A stretch of DNA of 64,000 nt from Anoxybacteroides voinovskiense (GCF_014196205.1 NZ_JACIDE010000011.1:1-64000); one strand, 5' to 3'. Counted from the stretch's first letter, positions 38,864 through 48,699 are shown. The notes: generated by a model not told the origin, from the sequence alone. Numbers and translations: made by a program.

Positions 38864-40198
38864 ATGGCGAAGTATACGAGAGAGGATATTGTCCGCATTG
38901 TCAAGGAAGAGAACGTCAAGTACATCCGCCTGCAATTTACGGATATTCTTGGCACGATTAAAAACGTTGAAATTCCAATTAGCCAACTGGAAAAAGCGCT
39001 AGACAACAAAATTATGTTTGACGGCTCTTCCATCGAAGGGTTTGTCCGCATCGAAGAGTCGGATATGTATTTATATCCAGACTTAGACACGTTCGTTATT
39101 TTCCCGTGGACAGCAGAAAAAGGGAAAGTAGCCCGCTTTATTTGTGACATTTACAATCCGGACGGTACGCCATTTGAAGGCTGCCCGCGCTACAACTTAA
39201 AGCGGATGCTTAAAGAAATGGAAACGCTTGGCTTTACGGCGTTTAACCTTGGGCCAGAGCCAGAATTTTTCTTATTTAAGCTAGATGAAAAAGGCAATCC
39301 GACGCTTGAGTTAAATGACAACGGCGGTTATTTCGACTTAGCGCCGACCGATTTAGGGGAAAACTGCCGCCGCGACATCGTTCTAGAGCTAGAAGAAATG
39401 GGGTTTGAAATCGAAGCATCCCACCATGAAGTCGCACCAGGCCAGCATGAAATCGACTTTAAATATGCAAACGCGGTAAAAGCGTGTGACGACATTCAAA
39501 CGTTTAAACTTGTCGTCAAAACCGTTGCGCGCAAACACGGCTTGCATGCGACCTTTATGCCAAAACCGCTATTCGGTGTCAACGGTTCCGGAATGCACTG
39601 CAACTTGTCGCTCTTTAGAAACAACGAAAATGCCTTCTTTGATCCAAACGGTGATTTGCAATTAAGCGACGTTGCTCGCCAATTTATTGCCGGCGTGTTA
39701 AAACATGCGCCAAACTTTACGGCAGTAACAAACCCGACAGTCAACTCATATAAGCGCCTTGTTCCAGGATACGAAGCGCCTTGTTATGTCGCTTGGTCAG
39801 CGCGAAACCGCAGTCCACTCATCCGCATTCCAGCATCGCGCGGCATGAGTACGCGAATCGAAGTGCGCAGCGTCGACCCAGCAGCGAACCCATATTTAGC
39901 AATGGCTGTCTTGCTTGCGGCAGGATTGGACGGCATTAAAAATAAAATGACGCCGCCAGCGCCAGTCGACCGTAACATTTACGTGATGACAAAAGAAGAG
40001 CGCCTAGAAGAAGGCATCGTTGATTTGCCATCGACATTGGCAGAAGCGCTTGAAAACTTAAAATCAGACGAAGTCATCGTGAACGCATTAGGCAAACACT
40101 TATTTGAACATTTCATCGAAGCGAAAGAAATCGAATGGGATATGTTCCGCACCGCTGTTCATCAATGGGAACGCGATCAATACATGTCGTTATATTAA
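38864..40198 (+). CDS. glnA: Glutamine synthetase, type I (GSI-alpha)
   Basis: 444 residues from ATG 38864 (GGGAGGG upstream). Signatures: [28 protein letters not shown] with metal Glu, and [13 protein letters not shown] in the ATP-binding region. The short GSI-alpha form lacks the adenylylation loop Tyr of enteric enzymes, fitting feedback control via GlnR and TnrA instead. It makes glutamine from glutamate, ammonia and ATP. Confidence 0.98.
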   Translation: MAKYTREDIVRIVKEENVKYIRLQFTDILGTIKNVEIPISQLEKALDNKIMFDGSSIEGFVRIEESDMYLYPDLDTFVIFPWTAEKGKVARFICDIYNPDGTPFEGCPRYNLKRMLKEMETLGFTAFNLGPEPEFFLFKLDEKGNPTLELNDNGGYFDLAPTDLGENCRRDIVLELEEMGFEIEASHHEVAPGQHEIDFKYANAVKACDDIQTFKLVVKTVARKHGLHATFMPKPLFGVNGSGMHCNLSLFRNNENAFFDPNGDLQLSDVARQFIAGVLKHAPNFTAVTNPTVNSYKRLVPGYEAPCYVAWSARNRSPLIRIPASRGMSTRIEVRSVDPAANPYLAMAVLLAAGLDGIKNKMTPPAPVDRNIYVMTKEERLEEGIVDLPSTLAEALENLKSDEVIVNALGKHLFEHFIEAKEIEWDMFRTAVHQWERDQYMSLY

Positions 40199-40201
40199 AA
40201 C

Positions 40202-40236
40202 AAAAAAGCTATCTCGCTAGCGAGATAGCTTTTTTA
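40202..40236. terminator. glnA terminator
   Basis: A perfect 34-bp palindrome: 17-base arms AAAAAAGCTATCTCGCT and AGCGAGATAGCTTTTTT. Confidence 0.9.
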
Positions 40237-40278
40237 TAAGGTAAGAAAGTATAAAATTTTACGATTAGGCGGAGCGTT

Positions 40279-40448
40279 GTCTAGCTCCAAGCGCCATCGG
40301 TGTGATGCGCTCCGCCTCTTCTTTCGGCGGCGACATATTGAGTTCGCTTCCTTGAAATATCCCACGCAAGCCAAAGCTTTGCTTTGGCTGAGCCTCCTCG
40401 GTGGGGCTTGTGCGATCTTCGCCGATAGGCGGGCGCTTTGCGCTTTTC
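40279..40448. repeat. Divergent member of the GTCTAGCT structured repeat family
   Basis: Begins GTCTAGCTCCAAGCGCC, ends GGCGGGCGCTTTGCGCTTTTC-like (to 40448), directly abutting the lexA stop. It contains hairpin AGCCAAAG CTTTG CTTTGGCT near 40372-40392. The remainder differs from the A/B units at 18 and 47 kb, so it is a related third type. It lies between convergent glnA and lexA. Confidence 0.6.
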
Positions 40449-41072
40449 TTAATGGATCATACGATAAACGCCGATGACCTTTCCAAGAATCGTAACATCT
40501 TGTACAATAATTGGCTCCATATGTGGATTTTCCGGCTGCAAGCGGAAATGCCCTTGCTCTTTAAAAAAACGCTTCACGGTTGCCTCATTTTCTTCCGTCA
40601 TTGCGACGACAATATCTCCGTTATTAGCAAATGGCTGTTGGCGCACAATAACATAGTCCCCGTCCAATATGCCCGCTTCAATCATGCTATCGCCCATCAC
40701 TTCAAGCATAAACACTTGTTCCCCAGACGGGGCAAATCGTTCTGGAAGCGGGAAATAGTCTTCGACGTTTTCTACCGCTGTAATCGGCTGTCCAGCGGTC
40801 ACTTTCCCGATGATTGGAACGTTAACGACGTGGCTCGGTTGAGCGAAAGAAACGAACTCCGGATCTAAAATTTCAATCGCACGCGGTTTCGTCGGGTCGC
40901 GACGAATGTATCCTTTGCTTTCTAGTCGCGCTAAATGTCCGTGCACCGTGGAGCTAGAGGCAAGTCCGACTGCTTCGCCAATTTCGCGGACGGATGGAGG
41001 ATATCCTTTTGACTTCACTTCCGCTTTGATGAACTCTAAAATTTGCTGTTGGCGTTTGGAAAGTTTGGACAT
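40449..41072 (-). CDS. lexA: SOS repressor LexA
   Basis: 207 residues from ATG 41072 (AAGAGGTG before it). The N-terminal winged helix begins [19 protein letters not shown]; the Ala-Gly cleavage site is in KVTAGQPI; the catalytic Ser is in MGDSMIEAG and Lys in EATVKRFF. It represses the SOS regulon until RecA filaments trigger its self-cleavage. It is divergent from yneA with three SOS boxes between, and its own -10 (TATAAT, 41103-41108) is adjacent. Confidence 0.98.
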   Translation of the reverse strand: MSKLSKRQQQILEFIKAEVKSKGYPPSVREIGEAVGLASSSTVHGHLARLESKGYIRRDPTKPRAIEILDPEFVSFAQPSHVVNVPIIGKVTAGQPITAVENVEDYFPLPERFAPSGEQVFMLEVMGDSMIEAGILDGDYVIVRQQPFANNGDIVVAMTEENEATVKRFFKEQGHFRLQPENPHMEPIIVQDVTILGKVIGVYRMIH

Positions 41073-41128
41073 AGTACACACCTCTTACGCATCGTTTTCC
41101 TCATTATAGCATGGGAAACAACGAAATA

Positions 41129-41207
41129 CAAACATAAGTTCGAAAAACGGGTTGACACAAACAAATGTTCTGTCTATAATAAAAAACAAAAAGCGAACAA
41201 ACATTCT
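41129..41207. promoter_or_regulatory. Three LexA boxes and divergent lexA/yneA promoters
   Basis: Boxes: CAAACATAAGTTCG (41129-41142), CAAACAAATGTTCT (41158-41171), CGAACAAACATTCT (41194-41207), compared with CGAACnnnnGTTCG. The yneA promoter is a perfect TTGACA (41152-41157), 17 bp, TATAAT (41175-41180), with the middle box filling its spacer. The lexA promoter on the other strand is TTGTAT (41126-41131), 17 bp, TATAAT (41103-41108), overlapped by the first box. Confidence 0.85.
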
Positions 41208-41225
41208 GATCGAGGGGGATGTTGG

Positions 41226-42186
<961 letters not shown>

Positions 42187-42252
42187 GTTGCTAATTTCCT
42201 GCTTCTCTAGTAACATAAAGGCGTAAAACTTGAGAAGAAATTAGGTGGAAAG

Positions 42253-42483
42253 ATGTTACCAGCAGAAAAAATTGCTCGCATCAACGAATTGGCGAAAAAA
42301 GCAAAAACGATAGGGTTAACGGAAGCTGAACGAGCCGAACAGACAAAGCTCCGCACGGAATACGTCCGTGCCTTTCGCCAAGCGATGGTCGATACGCTTC
42401 ATTCCGTAACGGTGATCGACGCAAACGGAAACGATGTGACGCCTAAAAAACTAAAAGAAAGCAAAAAAAATCGGCTACATTAA
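42253..42483 (+). CDS. ynzC: DUF896 family protein YnzC
   Basis: 76 residues, two-helix DUF896 type (IARINELAKKAKTIGLTEAERAEQ, split over residues 6-29), with the polar end LKESKKNRLH. It is the third gene of the SOS operon; in B. subtilis it is SOS-induced and of unknown function. The ATG follows TTAGGTGG. Confidence 0.92.
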   Translation: MLPAEKIARINELAKKAKTIGLTEAERAEQTKLRTEYVRAFRQAMVDTLHSVTVIDANGNDVTPKKLKESKKNRLH

Positions 42484-42608
42484 TAATTGTGACAAAAAGA
42501 AAGCATTCTAATAAGCGGATGCTTTCTTTTTTTGAAAGAAAAGTTGTACTTTTTTCCTCACTTTCTATATGATAGAGATGATAGAATGAAACGAAAGGAT
42601 GGATACAT

Positions 42609-44612
42609 ATGTCACAGACGATTGACCAATTGGCAATTACGACGATTCGAACGTTGTCGATTGATGCCATTGAAAAAGCGAATTCCGGCCATCCTGGCAT
42701 GCCGATGGGGGCAGCACCGATGGCGTATACGCTTTGGACAAAATTTATGAACCATAACCCGAACAATCCAGCATGGTTTAACCGCGACCGTTTTGTTTTG
42801 TCGGCAGGACACGGTTCGATGCTTTTATACAGCTTGCTCCATTTAAGCGGGTATGAGGTGTCCATGGAAGACATTAAGCAGTTCCGTCAATGGGGAAGCA
42901 AAACACCTGGTCACCCTGAATACGGTCATACACCAGGAGTAGAAGCGACGACAGGTCCGCTTGGTCAAGGAATCGCGATGGCAGTCGGAATGGCGATGGC
43001 AGAGCGTCATTTAGCTGCTACATATAACAAAGAGAACTTTGAAATCGTGAACCACTACACATATGCCATTTGCGGCGATGGCGATTTAATGGAAGGAGTC
43101 GCTTCGGAAGCAGCGTCGTTAGCAGGGCATTTAAAGCTTGGTCGCTTAATTGTGTTATATGATTCAAATGACATTTCCCTTGATGGGGAATTACATCTTT
43201 CGTTTTCGGAAAACGTCGGTCAACGTTTCCAAGCGTACGGCTGGCAATATTTGCGTGTGGAAGACGGAAATAATATCGAGGAAATTGCCGCAGCGATTGC
43301 GGAAGCACAAAAAGACTTAGAGCGCCCAACATTAATCGAAGTAAAAACGACGATTGGCTACGGTTCACCGAGCAAAGCAGGGACTTCTGACGTTCACGGG
43401 GCGCCGCTTGGGGCAGACGAGCTAAAGCGAACAAAAGAAGCGTACAAATGGACGTTTGAGGAAGATTTTTACGTACCGGAAGAAGTATATGCCCATTTCC
43501 GTCAAGTCGTGCAAGAAGCTGGCGCGAAAAAAGAAGCGGAATGGAACGAGTTGTTTGCCGCTTATAAACAAGCCTATCCGGAGCTTGCTCACCAGCTAGA
43601 GCTTGCAATCGAAGGAAAGCTCCCAGAAGGATGGGAAGCAAATATCCCAGTGTATCCAGAAGGAAAAAGTTTAGCGACGCGTGCTTCTTCAGGTGAAGTG
43701 CTCAACGCCATTGCGAAAGCCGTACCGTATTTCATCGGCGGTTCTGCTGACCTTGCCGGCTCTAACAAAACGCTCATTAAAGGAGCAGGCAATTTTATGC
43801 CAGAAAGCTACGAAGGCCGCAACATTTGGTTTGGTGTGCGCGAGTTTGCGATGGGCGCGGCAATGAACGGTATGGCGCTTCATGGTGGTGTGAAAGTATT
43901 TGGTGGTACGTTCTTTGTCTTTTCCGACTATTTGCGTCCAGCCATTCGGTTAGCGGCGTTAATGGGCTTGCCAGTAACGTATGTACTGACGCATGACAGC
44001 ATCGCAGTTGGCGAAGACGGACCAACGCATGAGCCGATTGAGCAATTGCCATCGTTGCGTGCAATGCCGAACTTATCAGTGATTCGTCCGGCAGATGGTA
44101 ACGAAACAGCGGCAGCATGGCGCTTAGCGGTCGAATCGACTGACCGTCCGACGGCGCTTGTGTTGACAAGACAAAACTTGCCAACGCTTGCGACAACAGC
44201 GGAGCGCGCTTATGAAGGAGTGAAAAAAGGGGCGTATGTTGTATCGGAAGCAGAAGGAACCCCAGAAGCATTGCTTTTGGCATCCGGTTCAGAAGTAAGC
44301 CTTGCGGTTGAAGCGCAAAAAGCGTTAGCAAACGAAGGCATTCACGTTTCTGTCGTCAGCATGCCATCGTGGGATCGGTTCGAACAGCAGCCGCAAGATT
44401 ACAAAGAGCAAGTGTTGCCGCCGCATGTGAAAAAACGTTTAGCGATCGAAATGGCTGCATCGCTCGGCTGGGAGCGCTATACAGGCGATGAAGGCGACAT
44501 TTTAGCCATCGACCGCTTCGGTGCCTCTGCACCAGGCGAAAAAATTATGGAAGAATACGGCTTTACCGTTGACAACGTCGTCCAACGCGTCAAAGCGCTA
44601 TTGAATAAATAA
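42609..44612 (+). CDS. tkt: Transketolase
   Basis: 667 residues, full length. TPP/Mg site [13 protein letters not shown] near residue 154, N-terminal [15 protein letters not shown], and the pyrimidine domain [19 protein letters not shown] near 463 with conserved residues. It transfers two-carbon units in the pentose phosphate pathway. The ATG follows GAAAGGATGG. The gene marks the left border of the accessory island; in B. subtilis sirA (yneE) would follow directly. Confidence 0.98.
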   Translation: MSQTIDQLAITTIRTLSIDAIEKANSGHPGMPMGAAPMAYTLWTKFMNHNPNNPAWFNRDRFVLSAGHGSMLLYSLLHLSGYEVSMEDIKQFRQWGSKTPGHPEYGHTPGVEATTGPLGQGIAMAVGMAMAERHLAATYNKENFEIVNHYTYAICGDGDLMEGVASEAASLAGHLKLGRLIVLYDSNDISLDGELHLSFSENVGQRFQAYGWQYLRVEDGNNIEEIAAAIAEAQKDLERPTLIEVKTTIGYGSPSKAGTSDVHGAPLGADELKRTKEAYKWTFEEDFYVPEEVYAHFRQVVQEAGAKKEAEWNELFAAYKQAYPELAHQLELAIEGKLPEGWEANIPVYPEGKSLATRASSGEVLNAIAKAVPYFIGGSADLAGSNKTLIKGAGNFMPESYEGRNIWFGVREFAMGAAMNGMALHGGVKVFGGTFFVFSDYLRPAIRLAALMGLPVTYVLTHDSIAVGEDGPTHEPIEQLPSLRAMPNLSVIRPADGNETAAAWRLAVESTDRPTALVLTRQNLPTLATTAERAYEGVKKGAYVVSEAEGTPEALLLASGSEVSLAVEAQKALANEGIHVSVVSMPSWDRFEQQPQDYKEQVLPPHVKKRLAIEMAASLGWERYTGDEGDILAIDRFGASAPGEKIMEEYGFTVDNVVQRVKALLNK

Positions 44613-44616
44613 GCGA

Positions 44617-44645
44617 AAAGCTGCCCTAAAATGGGCGGCTTTCAG
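44617..44645 (+). terminator. tkt terminator
   Basis: AGCTGCCC TAAAAT GGGCGGCT followed by TTTC. Confidence 0.7.
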
Positions 44646-44650
44646 ACTGT

Positions 44651-44675
44651 TGAGATTGGGGCTGACCCAATCTCA
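44651..44675. repeat. Perfect 10-bp inverted repeat at island left edge
   Basis: TGAGATTGGG GCTGA CCCAATCTCA, with no T run. It borders the insertion-sequence remnants. Confidence 0.5.
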
Positions 44676-44680
44676 ACTGG

Positions 44681-44806
44681 TTACGGGATTTGTCCCGTTA
44701 GACGATACCAAGTCGTAAGAATGCTGTCAGGATCATGGCACCCATTTTGTAGCGTTTGCGTTAAAGCTTCTGTCGCAGTACTCAGATCTTCTTCTTGTTT
44801 TAACAT
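44681..44806 (-). pseudogene. Transposase C-terminal remnant (IS21 IstA-like)
   Basis: A 41-codon frame (ATG 44806, TAA 44681) encoding LSTATEALTQTLQNGCHDPD and then SILTTWYRLTGQIP. The pattern resembles the end of IS21-type IstA transposases, but this is a weak recognition by eye. It lies in another frame of the same strand as the IS66 TnpA remnant, consistent with nested or decayed elements. Confidence 0.3.
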
Positions 44807-45140
44807 CTGTGCTAATAAACGTATGACCTAACGTTTTCAACACCTTCACTACATCGGCAAGAAGCAAAGGATGAAACCCTTGCTTTACCTCGATCGAACA
44901 TTCATCGATCTTCACTTGAATAGAGCCATCATTGTTGTTGCTCGACGGATCTACCATGACAACGGAAGCCCATTTTGTAGAGGGGGGTGTAGCGTTGGAA
45001 CCTTCGATTCGTTTGGTCCAGTACTTCAGCTGATGGATCTTTCCCCCATTCCTTTCACACCATGTGGCTTGTGTAAGCCCACTTGCTCGGTAGGAGGCAA
45101 TGCGCTGTTCCCACTCCTGTCACAATTCGTTTTTATCCAT
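44733..45140 (-). pseudogene. IS66-family TnpA (accessory ORF1) remnant with in-frame stop
   Basis: From an ATG at 45140, well placed after AAAGGAG, the frame reads MDKNEL, then TGA at 45120-45122, then QEWEQRIASYRASGLTQATW and CERNGGKIHQLKYWTKRIEG. The middle matches IS66 TnpA, as does IEVKQGFHPLLLADVVKVLK further on (the usual TnpA end). No TnpB or TnpC is found, and the stop at codon 7 would cut the protein, so the element is dead. The tail beyond VLKTLG is probably not native coding sequence. Confidence 0.75.
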
Positions 45141-45333
45141 ACCAAAACTCCTTTAATTAAGATTTCTAAAGAAATTATGGCATGGATATAGGGGCAAAAC
45201 TAGGTGGGGAGAATTTGACTCTTACTTTGATATGATGTTGTTGAATCATTGTAAGTATCCTTTCTTCCCCTTCTAACTGTACTTTTTGTCCAATTAGAAG
45301 GTTAGTGGTGGGAGAGGAGTGCTGACAATGATT

Positions 45334-45391
45334 TTTTATTTTGCAAACTATTAAACTTTTATCTTGCACAATGCGCTACTTTTATTTTGCA
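45334..45391. repeat. Three 12-bp repeats at exact 23-bp spacing
   Basis: TTTTATTTTGCA (45334-45345), TTTTATCTTGCA (45357-45368), TTTTATTTTGCA (45380-45391). Starts are 23 bp apart. Such multiple terminal repeats are typical of IS21-family ends. Between 45141 and 45706 no convincing gene is seen; the frame at 45175-45369 on the minus strand runs through these repeats and is not convincing. Confidence 0.55.
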
Positions 45392-45540
45392 TTAAGCACA
45401 CCAATACACTTGATATTCAAGCAAAACAAACAAAAGAACTATTCGACGGTGATTAGGCAAAGGATCTAAAAAAAACAACTCGATAAAGCTTAAAAATCTT
45501 ACCTTATGTGACACAAAAAAACAAACAATTCAAATTTTTA

Positions 45541-45570
45541 TTGACAATTTTAGTAAAGGCGAAATATAAT
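45541..45570 (+). promoter_or_regulatory. Strong promoter before the secreted-protein gene
   Basis: TTGACA (45541-45546), 18 bp, TATAAT (45565-45570); both boxes are consensus. The leader to the ATG is about 130 nt. Confidence 0.65.
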
Positions 45571-45706
45571 CTAATTGTAAAATAAAGGTTAAAAAAAGGG
45601 GGCGAATAGTTGCCGTCAAAATGTTTCGCGCTTAGAGATAGTGGGCAGATCGCGTTGCTTGGCTGCTTTTGGAGGACATAATTTTTGTAATTGGAGAGAG
45701 GTTATA

Positions 45707-46441
45707 ATGATAAAAGATCTTCTCAAATCAATCCTTTCTTTTTCGTTAGTTTTTGGTCTGTTGCTGGGTGGCAGTATCATCGCTTCTGCCGAAGAAGGGA
45801 CTTCAAATGCAGGATGTTCACTCAGTAGCAAGACGAATGTGACATTAAATGGGTTTTTAGATAGAGCGAAAGAATCGAGTGTGGTCGTATCTCAAAGCGG
45901 GAACAAGGTGGTTGAAATAACAGACCTAGAATTTCTTAAAAGATTAGAAACTTCTGTTCCTGGACCAAAAGGGAAAAAACTAGTTGGGGTTTCAATCGCA
46001 TACACTCAAGCACAAGAATCATCCCTTCCAGGGGATCGTTCTGTGGTGACTCCGCAATTAGGAACGGGTTATTATCTAAAAAACATTACTACTAGTGAAG
46101 CATGCGGAACAGAAGTAATAAGACAATCTACTTTTAAAGGACCATCAACAGCTACCATGTCTATAAAACAAGGGGTTTCTGCCACATGGTCATCGAACAC
46201 AAATATAAGCGCTGAAACAGTTTCGGCAGCGTTGGGATTTAACGTAACAAAATCTTATGAAGTTACAGACACTTATCAAATTCAAGTTCCAGCAGGAAAA
46301 ACCTATACCATAATAGCTAGACCGTATTACAAAGTTTATAACTTTGAAGTTTGGTACGACCCACTTATTGGATGGGATTCTAAAGTAGGGTATGGATATG
46401 CTGCTAAGCCTGTAGGGGTATGTTTTTATTACTATGAGTAA
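45707..46441 (+). CDS. Unrecognised secreted protein, 244 residues
   Basis: The ATG at 45707 follows GGAGAGAGG. A clear Sec signal peptide (LLKSILSFSLVFGLLLGG then SIIASA, cleavage expected about residue 28) is followed by a mature protein of about 216 residues rich in Ser, Thr and Tyr, with few helices expected, suggesting a beta-sheet exported protein. Notable segments: GYYLKNITTSEACGTEV, FNVTKSYEVTDTYQIQVPAG, KTYTIIARPYYKVYNFEVWY, KPVGVCFYYYE. Three Cys in the mature part may pair. I do not recognise the family. More AT-rich than flanking genes and surrounded by IS debris, so probably acquired. Confidence 0.75.
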   Translation: MIKDLLKSILSFSLVFGLLLGGSIIASAEEGTSNAGCSLSSKTNVTLNGFLDRAKESSVVVSQSGNKVVEITDLEFLKRLETSVPGPKGKKLVGVSIAYTQAQESSLPGDRSVVTPQLGTGYYLKNITTSEACGTEVIRQSTFKGPSTATMSIKQGVSATWSSNTNISAETVSAALGFNVTKSYEVTDTYQIQVPAGKTYTIIARPYYKVYNFEVWYDPLIGWDSKVGYGYAAKPVGVCFYYYE

Positions 46442-46472
46442 TGTTCTGTGTTCTGTTATTTATAGAAATATT

Positions 46473-46507
46473 GAAGCAAGTTTCCTGATGGAACTTGCTT
46501 CTGTTTT
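46473..46507 (+). terminator. Terminator after the secreted-protein gene
   Basis: GAAGCAAGTTTCC TGAT GGAACTTGCTTC followed by TGTTTTTG. Confidence 0.8.
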
Positions 46508-46553
46508 TGTGTTTCGTTTAAGCATAACGGATAGTTAAAAAGGGGGATGCAAA

Positions 46554-46805
46554 ATGAATATTTTAAAAAGCCCAAACAAAATGAAGTTTGTTTCACTCGT
46601 TCTTTCTCTCATCGGATTGTGGTTAATGTTAAATAGTCCTGAATTAGGGAGTCGTTTTGCTTCATCGTGGGTTCGATCCATGGGGGGATCTGTGGATTCT
46701 CAAGAATATTTGCAAATGTTAAAAGAATATATAAGCACTTATAAAACGCTAGGGGGAATTTTTTTGTTTGTAGGCTTGTTTTCTTTTCTTAACAATCATC
46801 AGTAA
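46554..46805 (+). CDS. Small two-helix membrane protein, 83 residues
   Basis: ATG after AAAAAGGGGG. Two hydrophobic segments: FVSLVLSLIGLWLML (about 12-27) and GGIFLFVGLFSFL (about 66-79), joined by a polar 38-residue loop. Not recognised. It lies 110 bases after the secreted-protein gene, beyond a terminator, in the same orientation; a partner or immunity role is possible but purely speculative. The stretch 46806-47026 after it holds no supported gene. Confidence 0.6.
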   Translation: MNILKSPNKMKFVSLVLSLIGLWLMLNSPELGSRFASSWVRSMGGSVDSQEYLQMLKEYISTYKTLGGIFLFVGLFSFLNNHQ

Positions 46806-47026
46806 ACATCGTATTTGTCTACAGGGCAGCGAGAGGTGTGTATTTGCGCATTTTTTGTTATCTTTTTTAAATTTCGAACAGGAAAGAATGACTATGAATA
46901 AGCGAAGGTTTGTTATGCTGTTGTCAAATCAACGGAAGCGAGGGAGAGGTATTGGATAATCGCCAAGCGTTAGGATATGTCGAACAACAAAGGCTTATTT
47001 AGAGAGGGTGATGAACGATCTCACCG

Positions 47027-47293
47027 GTATCAAAACACCGCAAAAAAGGAAAGAAAAAGAAGAAAAAAGTCAATCGAAACCAGTCCAAGAAACAGGGCGT
47101 CAGCTATGTTTGTTTAGTGTGTCATGAAAAAGAAGAAATTCCTTTATGTGTAGTTAGGGACTTCGATTTAATGGATAACGGTGACCCAACCACTTCCCCT
47201 ATGTTTTCCTGTGAACATTGTGGAGGAGAAATGTACCCTGAGTATTATAAAGGGGTACATGGCATAGAGTACAAGTTATCGGATATTCACTAA
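47027..47293 (+). pseudogene. Zinc-ribbon protein ORF without a usable start codon
   Basis: An 88-codon open frame beginning just after a TGA and encoding VSKHRKKGKKKKKKVNRN, then CLVCHEKEEIPLCVVRDFD, MDNGDPTTSPMF and CEHCGGEMYPEYYKGVHG. Two CxxC knuckles (CLVC, CEHC) and the basic head resemble a short conserved bacillar zinc-ribbon protein that would start M-S-K-H. Here codon 1 reads GTA, and no ATG/GTG/TTG with a ribosome site precedes the CxxC pair, so it is either inactivated or starts at a non-standard codon. Confidence 0.5.
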
Positions 47294-47330
47294 ACAAAAA
47301 AGGATCGGGCTATGCCCAGTTTTTCTTATC

Positions 47331-47752
47331 GCTTGGCTTCGAGAGCTGGACAGTCGCTTCCGCTTTTCGTGTCTAGCTGCGAACTAGCATCCTCGGTCGC
47401 GTGTGCTTTCTCCGTCGACGTGCGTGGCACGTTTCGTCGAAAGCGTGCGCGCCTGTCGGATGCTTCCTTGGCTTCGCCAAGGATCGTTCTCCGCTTTTCA
47501 TGTCTAGCTGCGGCTCCTAGCTGCTCGGGGGTCAAATAACCTTCCCCCTCGAGGTGGCGAGCACCTCTCCGGGGGAAGAACATTCGCCCCGTCGCAGCTG
47601 GGCAGTCGCCTCCGCTTTTCTTTGTCTAGCTGCGAACTAACATCCTCCTCCGCGTTTGCTTTCTCCGTCGACGTGCGAGGCACGTCTCGTCGAAAGCATG
47701 CGCTTCCGTCGGATGTTTCCTTGGCTTCGCCAAGGATCGTTCTCCGCTTTTC
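47331..47752. repeat. Array of modular structured repeats (partial B, A, B, A)
   Basis: Units begin GTCTAGCT at 47371, 47502 and 47624 and end CCGCTTTTC. The two A units have hairpins around GACGTGC and CCTTGGC TTC GCCAAGG. The B unit has GAGGTG GCGAG CACCTC inside TTCCCCC/GGGGGAA and AGCTGC/GCAGCT. Compared with the B unit at 18191-18308, stem sequences differ but still pair. No gene is seen between 47294 and 47847; frames through it are compositional. Confidence 0.85.
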
Positions 47753-47847
47753 TTTTTTCGACAAAACTAGAGGTTTTTTTCTTCATCAATAGACATCTTT
47801 TTCTTTTCTCTTTTTCTATAATAGAGAAAAAGGGGAATGGGGGACGA

Positions 47848-48282
47848 ATGGTGGCGCGTTATTGGATTTATTTATTTCATGACGACGTAGCGTATAGCTA
47901 TTACGATCAAGCGGAGAAAATTGTACAATTGTTGCGGGAATATCAATATCAGCCAATGTTAAAAAGCATTTGTCGCAAGCAAATTGAGTTTATTACAGAG
48001 AGACTTTCGTTTTCACGGCTAGAGCTCGGGCTGAAAGAGCATTTTGTCGGAACAGTTGAAAAAAATCTAGAGCGAAATATGTTTGTGCTGCGCGAAAAGA
48101 ACGAAGAAGCGCTTATTATCGTACAAAAGCGCCGGCTGTTACTTGTTTGTGACTATCCATCGTTAACCGAACGAATTTTCCAAACGTTTTCCCATATCTC
48201 ACCATTCTTTTTCGCGGTAGATCTTTATTTTCATCATTATCAATGGCTTCTACCAGTGGCGGACGAAAGAAAATTTGCGTAA
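47848..48282 (+). CDS. sirA: Sporulation inhibitor of replication SirA (YneE)
   Basis: 144 residues from ATG 47848, or GTG 47851 (GGGGG just upstream favours either). The C-terminal SPFFFAVDLYFHHYQWLLPV and the overall length fit SirA, which binds DnaA domain I to stop new rounds of replication in sporulating cells. Position between tkt and yneF also fits, apart from the inserted island. Identity is weaker than for other genes here, as SirA diverges quickly. Confidence 0.8.
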   Translation: MVARYWIYLFHDDVAYSYYDQAEKIVQLLREYQYQPMLKSICRKQIEFITERLSFSRLELGLKEHFVGTVEKNLERNMFVLREKNEEALIIVQKRRLLLVCDYPSLTERIFQTFSHISPFFFAVDLYFHHYQWLLPVADERKFA

Positions 48283-48368
48283 ATAAAAGATTTTTACGGG
48301 GAAATATTGTATAATAGCGCATTGTTTAGTACACTGTTAGATAGACAACATGAAGGAGGAAAAGTAGT

Positions 48369-48581
48369 ATGTGGACAACGATTCTCGTTGGCATTCTAGC
48401 GCTTGCCGCTGGAGTAGCGCTAGGATTTTTCATTGCCCGTAAAACGATGATGAACTATTTAAAGAAAAACCCGCCAATTAACGAACAAATGATTCGCATG
48501 ATGATGATGCAAATGGGAATGACGCCATCCCAAAAGAAAATCAATCAAATGATGAAAGCGATGAACAATCAGCTCAAATAA
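48369..48581 (+). CDS. yneF: UPF0154 membrane protein YneF
   Basis: 70 residues. One N-terminal helix ([20 protein letters not shown]), then a Met-rich amphipathic part ([20 protein letters not shown]). Typical YneF length and sequence. The ATG follows AAGGAGG. Function unknown; conserved in Firmicutes. A terminator follows. Confidence 0.93.
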   Translation: MWTTILVGILALAAGVALGFFIARKTMMNYLKKNPPINEQMIRMMMMQMGMTPSQKKINQMMKAMNNQLK

Positions 48582-48591
48582 ACGATGGACA

Positions 48592-48626
48592 GGCACTCTG
48601 CGGAGTGTCTTTTTGTTTTTTTTTTA
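48592..48626 (+). terminator. yneF terminator
   Basis: GGCACTC TGCG GAGTGTC followed by a long T run. Confidence 0.85.
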
Positions 48627-48645
48627 AAAAAATGTATATTTTTGC

Positions 48646-48666
48646 TATAATTATGTAACGTGTTAC
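48646..48666 (+). promoter_or_regulatory. ABC-exporter promoter -10 with overlapping dyad
   Basis: TATAAT (48646-48651; weak -35 TTTAAA at 48623-48628) followed by the inverted repeat GTAAC GT GTTAC (48655-48666) at the predicted transcription start. It looks like a repressor operator. Confidence 0.5.
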
Positions 48667-48699
48667 CTATATTGGAGTTTGGACAGAAGGGGAGAGAGA

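Noticed and set aside
45175-45369. Minus-strand frame of 64 codons
   Set aside because: It begins inside the 23-bp-spaced repeats and has no recognisable product; better explained as insertion-sequence debris.
47312-47764. Open reading frames of 75-86 codons on both strands
   Set aside because: Same repeat family as at 18 kb; a by-product of the repeat units.
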